This document shows, one piece after another, positions 51,933-60,903 of a stretch of 64,000 nucleotides of DNA (position 1 is its first letter; each line of letters starts with the position of its first letter). Position numbers and translations under genes: made by a program. Source of the DNA: Capnocytophaga gingivalis ATCC 33624 (GTDB taxonomy: Bacteria > Bacteroidota > Bacteroidia > Flavobacteriales > Flavobacteriaceae); the NCBI RefSeq assembly GCF_000174755.1, contig NZ_ACLQ01000022.1, positions 62,001-126,000 of the forward strand. Reading direction: 5' to 3'. The notes below the pieces were generated by a model. The model made no database searches and was not told the origin of the DNA. It was given only the letters and a program-made list of their open reading frames with translations.

Positions 51933-52712
51933 ATGTCCATTCAATTGAATTTGGATGGGCTTTCTTTTTGTATCTTTAACCCAGCTCTTTCATGTATAGA
52001 ATCCATCTATCACCTACCCCTTCCCCCTTCCATGCCCGCACTTGTCGTAGAACGAGAGATCCAGAACTACCTCAAGGAAGAGCGCGCACTCTGTCAGGAT
52101 TTTGACACTATCAAGGTACTGCACAACAATGAACAGTTTGCTTTTGTTCCTGAAAAATATTTTGTCACAGATCACCTCTTTGAGTATCTCAAGTTCAATG
52201 TTACCGAATACCACAACCAGATCATCAGCCATGACACTCTCAAGGAGGAACAGATGGTCAATGTATACATCCCCAATGCCTCTATCAACCGTATCCTGAG
52301 GGAGACCTATGGAATATTCGAGTACGAACACCTGACCACTACCCTACTGGGCGTACTGCTGATGCACAACCCCCAGAAGAAAAATGCTGTCTATGCTCAT
52401 TTCGACAAAGATGCTTTTCACTTAGTGATCTTCAAAGAAGGGCAACTGGCTTTCTTCAATCGTTTTGCCTTTGAGGAGCCTATAGATATGCTCTACTACC
52501 TACTCTTTTCCTTGGAACAGCTCTCCATAGATACCGAAACGACCCCTTTGTACCTATTGGGAGACATCATTCGCAACTCTGAGCGATATTACCTTATATA
52601 TAAGTATGTGCGATTCATCTATTTCCTACCTCCTCAGAAAAATAATCCTTTCTGCCAAAATATGGATCCTACCTTAGCGCGACAGAACTTCATTCTTACC
52701 CATACTTTTTGA
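51933..52712 (+). CDS. DUF3822 family protein
   Basis: A 259-residue protein from ATG at 51933. Family members usually begin 10-20 residues before the L-S-I-Q-I strand, and an in-frame GTG at 51894 would supply those residues (17 bp overlap with the upstream gene), so the true start may be there. The family pattern is clear: M-S-I-Q-L-N-L-D-G-L-S-F-C-I-F near the start, and later D-K-D-A-F-H-L-V-I-F-K-E-G. The fold resembles an actin/ASKHA-like ATPase-type core. Function unknown. Confidence 0.8.
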   Translation: MSIQLNLDGLSFCIFNPALSCIESIYHLPLPPSMPALVVEREIQNYLKEERALCQDFDTIKVLHNNEQFAFVPEKYFVTDHLFEYLKFNVTEYHNQIISHDTLKEEQMVNVYIPNASINRILRETYGIFEYEHLTTTLLGVLLMHNPQKKNAVYAHFDKDAFHLVIFKEGQLAFFNRFAFEEPIDMLYYLLFSLEQLSIDTETTPLYLLGDIIRNSERYYLIYKYVRFIYFLPPQKNNPFCQNMDPTLARQNFILTHTF

Positions 52713-52790
52713 GTAAAAAAGGGGTGAAGTTAGCAACTCAGAGCTGGATATGAATTAAAAAAAGGAAAAGCAAGTATGGCTCATACACTA

Positions 52791-52860
52791 TTTACCATTA
52801 ACAAACTCCCTTATATAATTAACAATTAGCCATTAACAATTAACAATTATACATTGATTT
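52791..52860. repeat. AT-rich intergenic repeat (ATTAACAATTA type)
   Basis: A run of short degenerate units such as CCATTAAC and TTAACAATTA repeats four to five times. The same style (TTAATGATTAATGG) recurs near 54489-54515. These are probably low-complexity intergenic repeats rather than functional sites. Confidence 0.5.
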
Positions 52861-52866
52861 ATTCTG

Positions 52867-52874
52867 TATCTTTG
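52867..52874 (+). promoter_or_regulatory. -7 box (TATCTTTG) of the NFU gene
   Basis: A consensus -7 box 36 bp before the ATG at 52911. Confidence 0.45.
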
Positions 52875-52910
52875 CACTATTAAAATAGAACCTTATAACT
52901 TAATACCAAC

Positions 52911-53150
52911 ATGAATAATCCAGACTTGTTACAACGAGTAGAAACAGCCTTAGCCGAGATACGTCCTTACCTACAGAATGATGGGGGAGATATTTCCCTT
53001 ATCGGAATAGAAGATGATAAAATAGTGAAAGTAAAGCTATTAGGAAGCTGCCTAAGCTGTAGTGTAAACCAGATGACCCTCAAAAGCGGAGTGGAAATGA
53101 CTATTAAGAAATACGCTCCTGAGATAGAAAAGGTTGTAAATATAAGCTGA
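52911..53150 (+). CDS. NifU-like (NFU domain) Fe-S carrier protein
   Basis: A 79-residue protein that is only the NFU domain: R-P-Y-L-Q-N-D-G-G-D-I near residue 18 and the Fe-S ligand pair C-L-S-C in G-S-C-L-S-C near residue 44. It delivers 4Fe-4S clusters to apo-proteins. A 2Fe-2S ferredoxin gene lies about 1 kb away. Confidence 0.93.
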   Translation: MNNPDLLQRVETALAEIRPYLQNDGGDISLIGIEDDKIVKVKLLGSCLSCSVNQMTLKSGVEMTIKKYAPEIEKVVNIS

Positions 53151-53232
53151 AAAAGTTAATAATTGTTTAGTGAATCTATCCCCTTAGAGAGCATAAGCTC
53201 TTAAGGGGTTTTTTCTTGAAAATGCGACTGTT

Positions 53233-54174
53233 ATGGAAAAAGGAAATCATTTTTTTGCTCATGGAAAATTGCTCCTTACTGGGGAATATGCGGTCTTGGA
53301 CGGAGCACTTGCAATAGCCCTTCCTACCCAATATGGCCAAGAGATGCACATTAGCCCCTCCGAGAGGGAAGGTATTTTCTTCCGTAGCCTTACCCAAGAG
53401 GGAACTCCCTGGTATGAGGGACAACTCTTTGTAGGAGATACCAATCCTATCACCCAGACCTTAGAGCGAATCCTCTCCCAAGCCCAGAGAATGCAACCTA
53501 ACTTCCTTACAGGCCAATCAGTACACGTAGAGACAAGATTGGATTTCCCCAGAGAATGGGGATTGGGTTCCTCCTCCACCCTTATCAGTATGATTGCTCA
53601 GTGGGCAGAGGTAAACCCTTATGAACTGCTCTGGAATAGCTTTGGAGGAAGTGGGTATGACATCGCTTGTGCAAGAGCCTCTTCCCCTATTCTATACCAA
53701 TTGACCGAAGGCAAAGCCAAAGTATATCCTATATACTACAGCCCCCCTTTTGCAACTTCCTTATTCTTTGTATACCTGAACAAAAAACAAAACAGCCGAG
53801 AAGGAATTGCCCTATACCAAGGGCTAAAGAAAAACAAAAAACCTCTCGTCTCTCAGCTTAGCCAGCTTACAGAAGAGATCTATCGCACCCACTCTTTAGA
53901 CACCTTTTCCAAGCTCCTTAGCGAGCACGAGGCCGTACTATCAAGCTACCTAAGACTCCCTACTGTAAAGGATTCCCTATTCAAGGATTTTTCAGGAACC
54001 ATCAAGAGCTTAGGAGCTTGGGGAGGCGATTTTGTACTGGCCATAGGGGAGGAAAGCTATATAAAGGAGTACTTCATTAGCAAGGGGATGCAAACAATCC
54101 TCCCCTTTGCACAAATGATACTTCCTACGGATAGGGAGCCAATATTACCTCCAGTCCATCAAGATCCTCGGTAA
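53233..54174 (+). CDS. GYDIA family GHMP kinase
   Basis: A 313-residue protein with the GHMP kinase N-terminus (H-G-K-L-L-L-T-G-E-Y-A-V-L-D-G), the ATP motif G-L-G-S-S-S-T near residue 115, and the naming motif G-S-G-Y-D-I-A-C-A near residue 140. In Flavobacteriia this kinase is associated with the mevalonate pathway; the exact substrate is unresolved. Its 3' end overlaps the convergent ferredoxin gene by 50 bp. Confidence 0.9.
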   Translation: MEKGNHFFAHGKLLLTGEYAVLDGALAIALPTQYGQEMHISPSEREGIFFRSLTQEGTPWYEGQLFVGDTNPITQTLERILSQAQRMQPNFLTGQSVHVETRLDFPREWGLGSSSTLISMIAQWAEVNPYELLWNSFGGSGYDIACARASSPILYQLTEGKAKVYPIYYSPPFATSLFFVYLNKKQNSREGIALYQGLKKNKKPLVSQLSQLTEEIYRTHSLDTFSKLLSEHEAVLSSYLRLPTVKDSLFKDFSGTIKSLGAWGGDFVLAIGEESYIKEYFISKGMQTILPFAQMILPTDREPILPPVHQDPR

Positions 54175-54457
54175 TAGGAATCTGACAGCCTAATCGGCTG
54201 TTTTCCTTTGTATAAGAAGTCTCAAAAAGCATCGCTTCTTCCTCCGCTCCTATCTCAGGGAGGGGGGTATCACTCACTATATAGCATTGGCAAGAGCCAC
54301 ACATGGCCATACCTCCGCACACTCCTATCTCGCCATCCTCGGCAATAGCATAGGCACGAATTACTTCCATAAGAGACATATTCATATCGGTAGGCGCCTC
54401 TACTTCAAAGAGTGTTCCCTCTCTATCGGTTATTTTTAAGGTAACTTCTGCTGACAT
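54125..54457 (-). CDS. 2Fe-2S ferredoxin
   Basis: A 110-residue protein from ATG at 54457; the upstream in-frame start at 54487 is less likely. The plant/adrenodoxin-type cluster ligands are C-G-G-M-A-M-C-G-S-C (C-x5-C-x2-C) near residue 46, and a fourth Cys lies in R-L-G-C-Q-I near 89. It is an electron carrier of the adrenodoxin-like (isc-type) class. It overlaps the 3' end of the GHMP kinase gene. Confidence 0.92.
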   Translation of the reverse strand: MSAEVTLKITDREGTLFEVEAPTDMNMSLMEVIRAYAIAEDGEIGVCGGMAMCGSCQCYIVSDTPLPEIGAEEEAMLFETSYTKENSRLGCQIPITEDLDGLEVILAPYP

Positions 54458-54595
54458 TTGTATTGGTATGAGAGTGCAAAAGTACAAAATTAATGATTAA
54501 TGGCTAATGATTAACGAGCAATAACATATGAATATTTTATTATATCATTGAAAGACAGAGATTTGTGAAAAAATAAAAAAATAACACAAAAAATA

Positions 54596-54626
54596 TTTGT
54601 CAATTCAAAAAAAGATAGTATCTTTG
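54596..54626 (+). promoter_or_regulatory. Promoter of the tRNA-Val pair (TTTG / TATCTTTG)
   Basis: TTTG (54596-54599) and TATCTTTG (54619-54626) are spaced 19 bp apart, 15 bp before the first tRNA. Confidence 0.65.
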
Positions 54627-54641
54627 CACCCGATTACAAAA

Positions 54642-54716
54642 GGGTTCTTAGCTCAGCTGGTTCAGAGCATCTGCCTTACAAGCAGAGGGTCACTGGTTCG
54701 AATCCAGTAGGACCCA
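54642..54716 (+). tRNA. tRNA-Val (anticodon TAC)
   Basis: A 75-nt cloverleaf: acceptor GGGTTCT pairs with AGGACCC (one T-G pair), D-arm AGCTCAGCTGGTT, anticodon stem TCTGC/GCAGA around the loop CTTACAA with anticodon TAC, and T-arm GGTTCGAATCC. CCA is not encoded. Confidence 0.97.
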
Positions 54717-54747
54717 CACTTTTGTTTAGAAAAAATTATTTATTTTA

Positions 54748-54822
54748 GGGTTCTTAGCTCAGCTGGTTCAGAGCATCTGCCTTACAAGCAGAGGGTCACT
54801 GGTTCGAATCCAGTAGGACCCA
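54748..54822 (+). tRNA. tRNA-Val (anticodon TAC), second copy
   Basis: Identical in all 75 nt to the tRNA 31 bp upstream, with unrelated flanks. It is probably in the same transcript, which ends at the hairpin just downstream. Confidence 0.97.
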
Positions 54823-54824
54823 CA

Positions 54825-54856
54825 AAAAAGTCATACATTCATTGTATGGCTTTTTT
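54825..54856 (+). terminator. Terminator of the tRNA-Val pair
   Basis: AAAAAGTCATACA pairs with TGTATGGCTTTTT (one G-T pair) around TTCAT, followed by T residues. Confidence 0.8.
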
Positions 54857-54988
54857 ATTTAGGCAATAGATAACAGAAATAGATAAATCAAAAAAACTGA
54901 TTATCAAAAAGGTAAGGTATTCTACCTAAACAAAATTCACACTTTAGATACAGTTTTTTTAGACTTTTCAAATAATCCCCCTTACCCC

Positions 54989-55068
54989 CTCTGTTCTCTG
55001 CTCTCCCTTCTCTGTTCTCTGCTCACCGCTCTCTATTCACTGCCGACTGCCGACTGCCCACCGCTCAC
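54989..55068 (+). repeat. Pyrimidine-rich direct repeats upstream of secDF
   Basis: The 15-mer CTCTGTTCTCTGCTC occurs at 54989-55003 and 55010-55024. ACTGCC-type units follow three times and CACCGCTC appears twice. The block is strongly C/T-biased on this strand, unlike the AT-rich flanks. It lies about 60 bp before the secDF -7 box. Confidence 0.6.
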
Positions 55069-55125
55069 AATCTCTTGTTAAAAAAAAAATCCACAGAAAA
55101 AGACTGATTATTCACATAATTTTCA

Positions 55126-55133
55126 TATATTTG
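55126..55133 (+). promoter_or_regulatory. -7 box (TATATTTG) of secDF
   Basis: A consensus -7 element 33 bp before the ATG. No -33 element at the usual spacing. The rest of 54857-55166 holds only the repeat block above. Confidence 0.5.
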
Positions 55134-55166
55134 CACGTTTTTTGAAATAGTATAAATCATCGTAAA

Positions 55167-58100
55167 ATGCAAAACAAAGGATTAGTAAAATTATTTGCCT
55201 TACTCTTTGGTTTAGTGAGCATTTACCAGCTCTCTTTTACTTTTGTAGCAAATCGTCAAGAGAAAAAAGCTGAACAATTTGCCGCACAAAAAGTACCTAC
55301 TTCGGTAGAGGATTACACTCATAAGCGTGAAAAAATAGTCTCCAAGTACTTGGATTCTATCGCTAATGAACCTGTATACAACCTCTTGCTAACGAACTAC
55401 ACTTTCAAAGAAGTAAAAGATCGTGAGCTTAAGGAAGGGCTTGACCTTAAGGGAGGGATCAATGTTACCCTACAGATTTCTGTACACGACATCCTCCGCA
55501 GCTTGGCTGAAAATTCTAAAAATGCTGATTTTGAAAAGGCTTTAGACCAAGCTGATAAGCGTCTTCGTGAGACAGACCAAAGCTATATCGACCTCTTCTT
55601 TGAAGCTTTTGATGCTACAGGGGCTAAGCTCTCTGCTCCAGATATCTTTGGCAACAAGACTCTTAGTGCTCAGATCACTCCACAGATGAGCAACTCTCAA
55701 GTGCAACCTATTCTCCGCAAGAAGATAGATGAATCTATAGACTCCGCTTTTGAGGTATTGCGTAAGCGTATTGATAAGTTCGGGGTGACTAATCCTGATA
55801 TCAAAAAGTTAGGAAACTCAGGCCGTATCTCAGTAGAACTCCCTGGTGCAAAAGATATCTCTCGTGTGAAGAATCTCTTGCAAAGTACCGCCCAATTGGA
55901 ATTCTGGGAAACCTTCAAGGCTGGTGACTTCGCTCTATATTTCAGTCAGTTGGATGCTGCTCTTCAAGCTAAAGAAGGCGATAAGACTGCTGAAAACACC
56001 CCTACTACTGAAACTCCAAAGACTACCACAGCTATTGATACCCTCTCCTCCAAGAGAGATTCCTTGGCTCACAACGAGGTAGATTCTCTTCTGAACAAAA
56101 CCGCTCAGAAAAAGGACTCTTTAGCTCCTGCTCAGAAGAATCCTTTGTTTGATCTTTTTCAATTTACCAATGGGGAAAACTCTCCTTCTATCGCTTATTT
56201 CTTAGCTGCAGATACCACCAAGCTCCTCTCTTATCTCAAGAGCGATGAAGCAAAGAGACTGCAACCTGCCGAGCTGAAATATGCTAAGTTCGTATTCGGA
56301 AAGCCTCATAAGCTCACTGACTTACAACAGCTATACCGCATGTTTTGGCCTTATGAAGCAGAACAAGCAGATCCTGCCAATGCTAAGAAGTTCAAAGAAA
56401 GACTTCAAAGCCTCTTGCGCCGTTCTGACTTAGTAGAACTCTATGCACTACGTGGCAACCGCACCAATGAACCCCCACTCACAGGAAGTGTAGTTACCGA
56501 AGCGGTACAGACTTATGACAACCATAACCAACCTTGTGTCTCTATGAATATGAACAGAGAAGGGGCTAAGCTATGGGAAAACCTCACCGGAAAAGTATTT
56601 ACCGAGAGAGGAAATATCGCCATCACTTTGGACAACACTGTATACTCCGCTCCTACAGTTACCTCTGGCCCTATCTCTGGAGGAAGCACCCAGATTACGG
56701 GTAACTTCACTGTAGCAGAAGCACAAGACTTAGCCAACGTACTTCGTGCAGGTAAGCTCCCTGCTTCTGCCGATATTGTACAATCAGTAATTGTAGGTCC
56801 TTCCTTAGGACAAGAGGCTATCACCAGCGGATTTATCTCCTTCGCCATTGCGGGACTTATTATCTTCCTCTGGATGTTAGTCTACTACGGACGTGCAGGG
56901 ATATTTGCTGATATCGCTTTAGTATTCAACATCCTACTTATGTTCGGTATCTTAGTGAGTATCAACTCTGTACTTACCCTTCCTGGTATCGCGGGTATTG
57001 TGCTTACTATAGGTATGTCCATCGATGCGAATGTGATTATCTTCGAGCGTATTCGAGAGGAACTTAGAAATGGCAAGTCGCTTACTCAGTCCATTCATGA
57101 TGGTTTTAGCCACGCTATTACTTCTGTACTTGATGCCAATATCACTACCTTCCTCACTGGAGCCGTGCTCTTCGTGTTTGGTAGTGGACCTATCAAAGGA
57201 TTTGCTACTACCTTGATGATTGGTATTGTAACAACTATCTTTACTGCTGTATTCATCACTCGCTTACTTATCGACTGGTATGTGGCCAAAGGCAAAGAAC
57301 TTTCCTTTACCACTTCGATTTCTAAGAATATATTGGTGAATCCGAATATAGATTTCCTTTCTAAGAGAAAAGTATGGTACAGTATTTCCGCTATCATGAT
57401 TCTTATCAGCTTAGGCTCTATGTTCACCCGTGGTTTCGACCAAGGTATTGACTTTGTAGGAGGTCGTTCTTACCAAATCCGCTTTAAGAATCCTGTAAAA
57501 ACAGAAGAAATAGCTTCTCTTCTAAAGGCTGGTAAGCTCGGTTCTGTAGAAGTAAAAACCTTTGGTGCAGCTAACCAAGTACGTATCTCTACCAAATACA
57601 AATACAACGATGAGAGTACCCAAACGGACAACGAAATCCAAGAAATCCTCTATAATGACCTACAACCTGTAATGGGCGAAAAAATCTCCTATGAAGAGTT
57701 CATGAGTGGAGAAGGACTTGGAGTGATGAAGTCCGACAAGACAGGGCCAAGTATCGCCGAGGATATCAAGAGCAGTGCGGTATGGGCTATTATTGGTTCG
57801 CTAATCATCATCTTTGGATACATTTTGGTACGTTTCCGCAAATGGCAATTCTCTATGGGAGCAGTAGCAGCGCTTACTCACGACGTGATTATCACCTTAG
57901 GAGCATTCTCCTTGCTATACTCTGTGATGCCATTTAGCCTCGAGATAGACCAACAGTTCATCGCGGCTATCCTAACGGTAATTGGTTACTCCTTGAACGA
58001 TACGGTGATTATCTTTGACCGTATCCGTGAGGAAATAGGTCTGAAAGGCTGGAGTGCAAATACTCTTAACCATGCAGTAAGCACTACCCTAAGTCGTACG

Positions 58101-58313
58101 CTCAACACCTCACTTACTACCTTGCTTACCCTATTGGCTATCTTCATTTTTGGTGGAGAAACCCTCAGAGGATTCATGTTTGCCATGATTATCGGGGTAG
58201 TAGTAGGTACTTACTCTTCTATCTTTGTAGCGACCCCATTGGTGTATGATACTTCTAAAAATAGAAAAGAGGAAGCACCTGCTGAGGAAGTTACTCACAA
58301 ACACAAGAAATAA
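55167..58313 (+). CDS. secDF: Protein translocase subunit SecDF (fused)
   Basis: A 1048-residue fusion of SecD and SecF, the usual form in Bacteroidota. The SecD part has an N-terminal helix, the D-region G-L-D-L-K-G-G-I near residue 92, and a large periplasmic domain. A Thr/Lys/Ser-rich insert (about residues 270-330) is typical of the phylum. The first six-helix bundle has the G-M-S-I-D-A-N-V-I-I-F-E-R-I-R-E proton-relay motif near residue 615. The SecF part starts near residue 720 with G-I-D-F-V-G-G-R and has S-L-N-D-T-V-I-I-F-D-R-I-R-E near residue 945. It uses proton flow to pull secreted proteins outward. Confidence 0.96.
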   Translation: MQNKGLVKLFALLFGLVSIYQLSFTFVANRQEKKAEQFAAQKVPTSVEDYTHKREKIVSKYLDSIANEPVYNLLLTNYTFKEVKDRELKEGLDLKGGINVTLQISVHDILRSLAENSKNADFEKALDQADKRLRETDQSYIDLFFEAFDATGAKLSAPDIFGNKTLSAQITPQMSNSQVQPILRKKIDESIDSAFEVLRKRIDKFGVTNPDIKKLGNSGRISVELPGAKDISRVKNLLQSTAQLEFWETFKAGDFALYFSQLDAALQAKEGDKTAENTPTTETPKTTTAIDTLSSKRDSLAHNEVDSLLNKTAQKKDSLAPAQKNPLFDLFQFTNGENSPSIAYFLAADTTKLLSYLKSDEAKRLQPAELKYAKFVFGKPHKLTDLQQLYRMFWPYEAEQADPANAKKFKERLQSLLRRSDLVELYALRGNRTNEPPLTGSVVTEAVQTYDNHNQPCVSMNMNREGAKLWENLTGKVFTERGNIAITLDNTVYSAPTVTSGPISGGSTQITGNFTVAEAQDLANVLRAGKLPASADIVQSVIVGPSLGQEAITSGFISFAIAGLIIFLWMLVYYGRAGIFADIALVFNILLMFGILVSINSVLTLPGIAGIVLTIGMSIDANVIIFERIREELRNGKSLTQSIHDGFSHAITSVLDANITTFLTGAVLFVFGSGPIKGFATTLMIGIVTTIFTAVFITRLLIDWYVAKGKELSFTTSISKNILVNPNIDFLSKRKVWYSISAIMILISLGSMFTRGFDQGIDFVGGRSYQIRFKNPVKTEEIASLLKAGKLGSVEVKTFGAANQVRISTKYKYNDESTQTDNEIQEILYNDLQPVMGEKISYEEFMSGEGLGVMKSDKTGPSIAEDIKSSAVWAIIGSLIIIFGYILVRFRKWQFSMGAVAALTHDVIITLGAFSLLYSVMPFSLEIDQQFIAAILTVIGYSLNDTVIIFDRIREEIGLKGWSANTLNHAVSTTLSRTLNTSLTTLLTLLAIFIFGGETLRGFMFAMIIGVVVGTYSSIFVATPLVYDTSKNRKEEAPAEEVTHKHKK

Positions 58314-58336
58314 TTTAATTTATCAATAATTTGTTC

Positions 58337-58374
58337 AAAAATCTGTGGAGAGGCTACTTTTCACAGATTTTTTT
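58337..58374 (+). terminator. Terminator of secDF
   Basis: AAAAATCTGTG pairs perfectly with CACAGATTTTT, followed by T residues. It ends only 7 bp before the next gene's ATG, so that gene's promoter must lie within the hairpin or rely on readthrough. Confidence 0.8.
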
Positions 58375-58381
58375 GTAAGCT

Positions 58382-59638
58382 ATGAGACAATTGTATGATG
58401 TTATTATCCTTGGTGCAGGAGCCTCTGGGCTCTTTACCGCCATCAATATAGCCGAAGGAGCCCCTCACAAGCGCATTCTTATTCTCGAAAAAGGAAAAGA
58501 AGCCCTTGGTAAGGTACGTATCTCTGGCGGAGGACGCTGCAACCTCACCAATGGAGAGACAAACCTACGGGAATTTGTCAAGAACTACCCCCGAGGCAAC
58601 CGAGAGCTATTGAGCGCCTTTTCTCGCTTTTCCAACAAAGACACCATGAAGTGGTTCGAGACGCATCAGGTAGCCCTCAAGGAAGAAGCCGATGGGCGTA
58701 TATTTCCCGTATCCAATAGCTCACAGACGATTATAGATTGTTTTCTTTCCTTGGCTAAAAAATATAACATTGAGATTCTATACAAGCAGAATGTCCATGC
58801 TTTTTCTTTTGAGAAAGAGCAGTGGAAAGTACAGGCAACTGAGGTTTTTCACAGCCGCAACTTAGTTGTAGCCACCGGTAGTAATCCCAAAGTATGGCAA
58901 CTGTTATCCCAGTTAGGACACACCATTGTCCCCCCTGTACCCTCGCTCTTTACTTTCGCTACAGAAGATTCCTTTATAGAAGGGCTTGCCGGAGTGAGCA
59001 AGGAGGTAAATGCAAAGCTTTTGGCTACCGACCACTCTCCTTTGAAAATCCCTCTCTTAGAGAAACAAGGGCTTGTAGGCGCACTGCTTGTAACTCATTG
59101 GGGATTCAGTGGGCCTGTGATACTGAGACTTTCTGCCTTTGCCGCCAGAATCCTTGCTCAGCTGGATTATAAGTTTTCCCTACAAATCAATTGGTTAGCC
59201 GAAGAAGAAATCCTTTCCTCAGAGGAAGCACTTTCTATATTACAAGAAGAAAAGCAAAAACATCCTCGTAAAGAATTGCAGAATCACTGCCCTTTCAATT
59301 TAACTAAAAAGCTATGGAACAAGCTCTTAGAGCGTTCAGGGGTACTCCCTCACCAACTATGGGCGGAGCTAAACAAAGGACAGTTACACACCTTAACTCA
59401 GACCTTAACCGCTAGTACTTTCCTTATTCATGACAAAGCCCCTTTCAAAGAAGAGTTTGTTACCGCTGGAGGTGTTTCCCTCAAGGAGATAGATTTCAAG
59501 AACTTCCGTTCCAAGCTCTTCCCTACCCTCTACATAGGCGGGGAAGCTCTGGATATAGATGCCGTCACAGGAGGGTATAACTTCCAAAATGCTTGGAGTG
59601 GCGGCTACCTGATCGCAGAAGGAGTGAAAAGTGAATAA
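58382..59638 (+). CDS. BaiN/HI0933-like FAD-dependent oxidoreductase
   Basis: A 418-residue flavoprotein. The N-terminal dinucleotide motif is G-A-G-A-S-G-L, followed by L-E-K-G-K and K-V-R-I-S-G-G-G-R-C-N-L-T-N (the family hallmark) near residue 48. V-A-T-G-S lies near residue 162 and the C-terminal V-T-A-G-G-V and G-G-E-A-L-D-I-D-A-V-T-G-G-Y-N near residue 385. Members include the bile-acid reductase BaiN and E. coli YhiN; the physiological substrate is unknown. Confidence 0.92.
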   Translation: MRQLYDVIILGAGASGLFTAINIAEGAPHKRILILEKGKEALGKVRISGGGRCNLTNGETNLREFVKNYPRGNRELLSAFSRFSNKDTMKWFETHQVALKEEADGRIFPVSNSSQTIIDCFLSLAKKYNIEILYKQNVHAFSFEKEQWKVQATEVFHSRNLVVATGSNPKVWQLLSQLGHTIVPPVPSLFTFATEDSFIEGLAGVSKEVNAKLLATDHSPLKIPLLEKQGLVGALLVTHWGFSGPVILRLSAFAARILAQLDYKFSLQINWLAEEEILSSEEALSILQEEKQKHPRKELQNHCPFNLTKKLWNKLLERSGVLPHQLWAELNKGQLHTLTQTLTASTFLIHDKAPFKEEFVTAGGVSLKEIDFKNFRSKLFPTLYIGGEALDIDAVTGGYNFQNAWSGGYLIAEGVKSE

Positions 59639-59676
59639 CTAATAACTCAAAATTTCAAATTCAAAACTAAAAACTA

Positions 59677-60354
59677 ATGATAGATATAGGCCTAAACTTA
59701 ACCAACCGACAATTTGCCCATGACCAAGAGGAACTCCTCCTCCGTGCTGAGCAGGCGGGAGTCACTCAAATGATACTCACTGGCACCTCCCTTCGTAGTA
59801 GCAAAGAATCCTTTGCTCTTGCTAAGGGTTACCCTACCCTGCTCTATAGTACTGCGGGGATACATCCACACGATGCTAAGACAATGAACGAACAGACCAT
59901 ACCTCAGCTCAGCGCCCTACTGAAGGAAAAGCAGGTGGTAGCGGTAGGAGAATGTGGGTTAGACTTTGATCGCGATTTCTCGCCTCGTCCCGTACAAGAG
60001 CAGTGTTTTCGTGCCCAGCTTGCCCTTGCCCAAGAGGTGCAAAAGCCACTATTCCTACACGAGCGTGCTGCCTTTGACCGATTTGTAGGGATTCTCAAGG
60101 ATTATACCCTCCTGCCTAAGGGTGTAGTACATTGTTTTACAGGCAGTTTGAGCGAGGTAAAGACCTACCTTGATGCTGGCTACTATATTGGTTTTACAGG
60201 CGCCATTAGCGATAGCCGCCGATTTGCTTTCTTGGAAGAAGTAGTACGTTATGTACCCTTAGAACGTATGCTTATAGAGACTGATGCGCCCTTTATGCCC
60301 ACAAAAGATTCAATAAGTATGTATCTTTCAGATAATCACGAAACTAAGGAATAA
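59677..60354 (+). CDS. tatD: TatD family metal-dependent hydrolase, C-terminally truncated
   Basis: A 225-residue protein. It aligns with E. coli TatD (260 aa) from its first residue (M-I-D-I-G-L-N-L-T) through the metal-binding [14 protein letters not shown]-x-R, H-C-F-T-G and E-T-D-A-P motifs. After E-T-D-A-P-F-M the family continues for about 50 more residues (an R-x-E-P-A-H-L-P helix and an N-x-x-x-L-F tail). Here it has only ~16 unrelated residues (ending D-N-H-E-T-K-E). The catalytic core is present but a C-terminal helix is missing. The break coincides with the start of the accessory island. Confidence 0.85.
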   Translation: MIDIGLNLTNRQFAHDQEELLLRAEQAGVTQMILTGTSLRSSKESFALAKGYPTLLYSTAGIHPHDAKTMNEQTIPQLSALLKEKQVVAVGECGLDFDRDFSPRPVQEQCFRAQLALAQEVQKPLFLHERAAFDRFVGILKDYTLLPKGVVHCFTGSLSEVKTYLDAGYYIGFTGAISDSRRFAFLEEVVRYVPLERMLIETDAPFMPTKDSISMYLSDNHETKE

Positions 60355-60520
60355 TAAAGGATAAAAGGGATTACGAGTTGGAAACGAGCGAGTTTCTTTC
60401 CCTTTCTTTCTTTTGCAATGCCTCAATGAACACTTGTTTTGATACAGCAAAGGTACTAATTATCCGATGAAAAACGAGTGAAGTCAAAGAAAATCTTTGT
60501 TCTGTTAAATAATCTAAATC

Positions 60521-60554
60521 TTTTGTTTATAAGCTACTATTGTTGTATCTTTGC
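60521..60554 (+). promoter_or_regulatory. Promoter towards the defence operon (TTTTG / TATCTTTG)
   Basis: TTTTG (60521-60525) and TATCTTTG (60547-60554) are spaced 21 bp apart. It lies 350 bp upstream of the methyltransferase, so it may have served the remnant gene below and now drives the operon through a long leader. Confidence 0.55.
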
Positions 60555-60641
60555 CCTATAGTTATTGAGCATAGAGTATGCTGTTTTGTCTTCTTGCTCT
60601 GTGGATTTGCCTTATGATGACTTCGCTCCATACTGTTGGGG

Positions 60642-60832
60642 GTGAAAGTTATTGCTATAGCAAATAGTATAGAGCGAAGGACGAAAGCCACTTACGCTGA
60701 TGGCAAGGTGTACAGCATCGTAACAGACCTGCCCAGCACGCCGACAACGGCTTACAACGCAGAGGGTGAAGAGATAGGTCGCATAGGCTCGATATGAACG
60801 GGAATATATTCGATGAGAAATACAACCGATAG
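60642..60832 (+). pseudogene. Decayed gene remnant
   Basis: From 60642 the frame reads a protein-like stretch (A-T-Y-A-D-G-K-V-Y-S-I-V-T-D-L-P-S-T-P-T then A-Y-N-A-E-G-E-E-I-G-R-I-G-S-I) and stops at TGA 60795. An overlapping frame (ATG at 60794) continues with N-G-N-I-F-D-E-K-Y-N-R to TAG at 60830. Together they suggest one short gene with a frameshift. Its GC-richer codons differ from its surroundings, which suggests transfer. The rest of 60355-60903 shows only the promoter above. Confidence 0.4.
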
Positions 60833-60903
60833 GCTCCTTACAGCAATCAGATATGGATTCCATTCCTATTTTAAGAGCAGTACTATATTAAATCAAGAAC
60901 ACA

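Noticed and set aside
54642-54822. tRNA pair as an integration site for an adjacent element
   Set aside because: Both tRNAs are complete and flanked by housekeeping genes; no integrase or partial tRNA 3' repeat seen.
54989-55068. CRISPR-like repeat block
   Set aside because: Units are short, overlapping and low-complexity, with no regular spacers and no cas genes.
60612-60863. 83-codon minus-strand open frame
   Set aside because: The plus strand across the same DNA reads more protein-like and the minus product is Cys/Arg/Tyr-rich without pattern.
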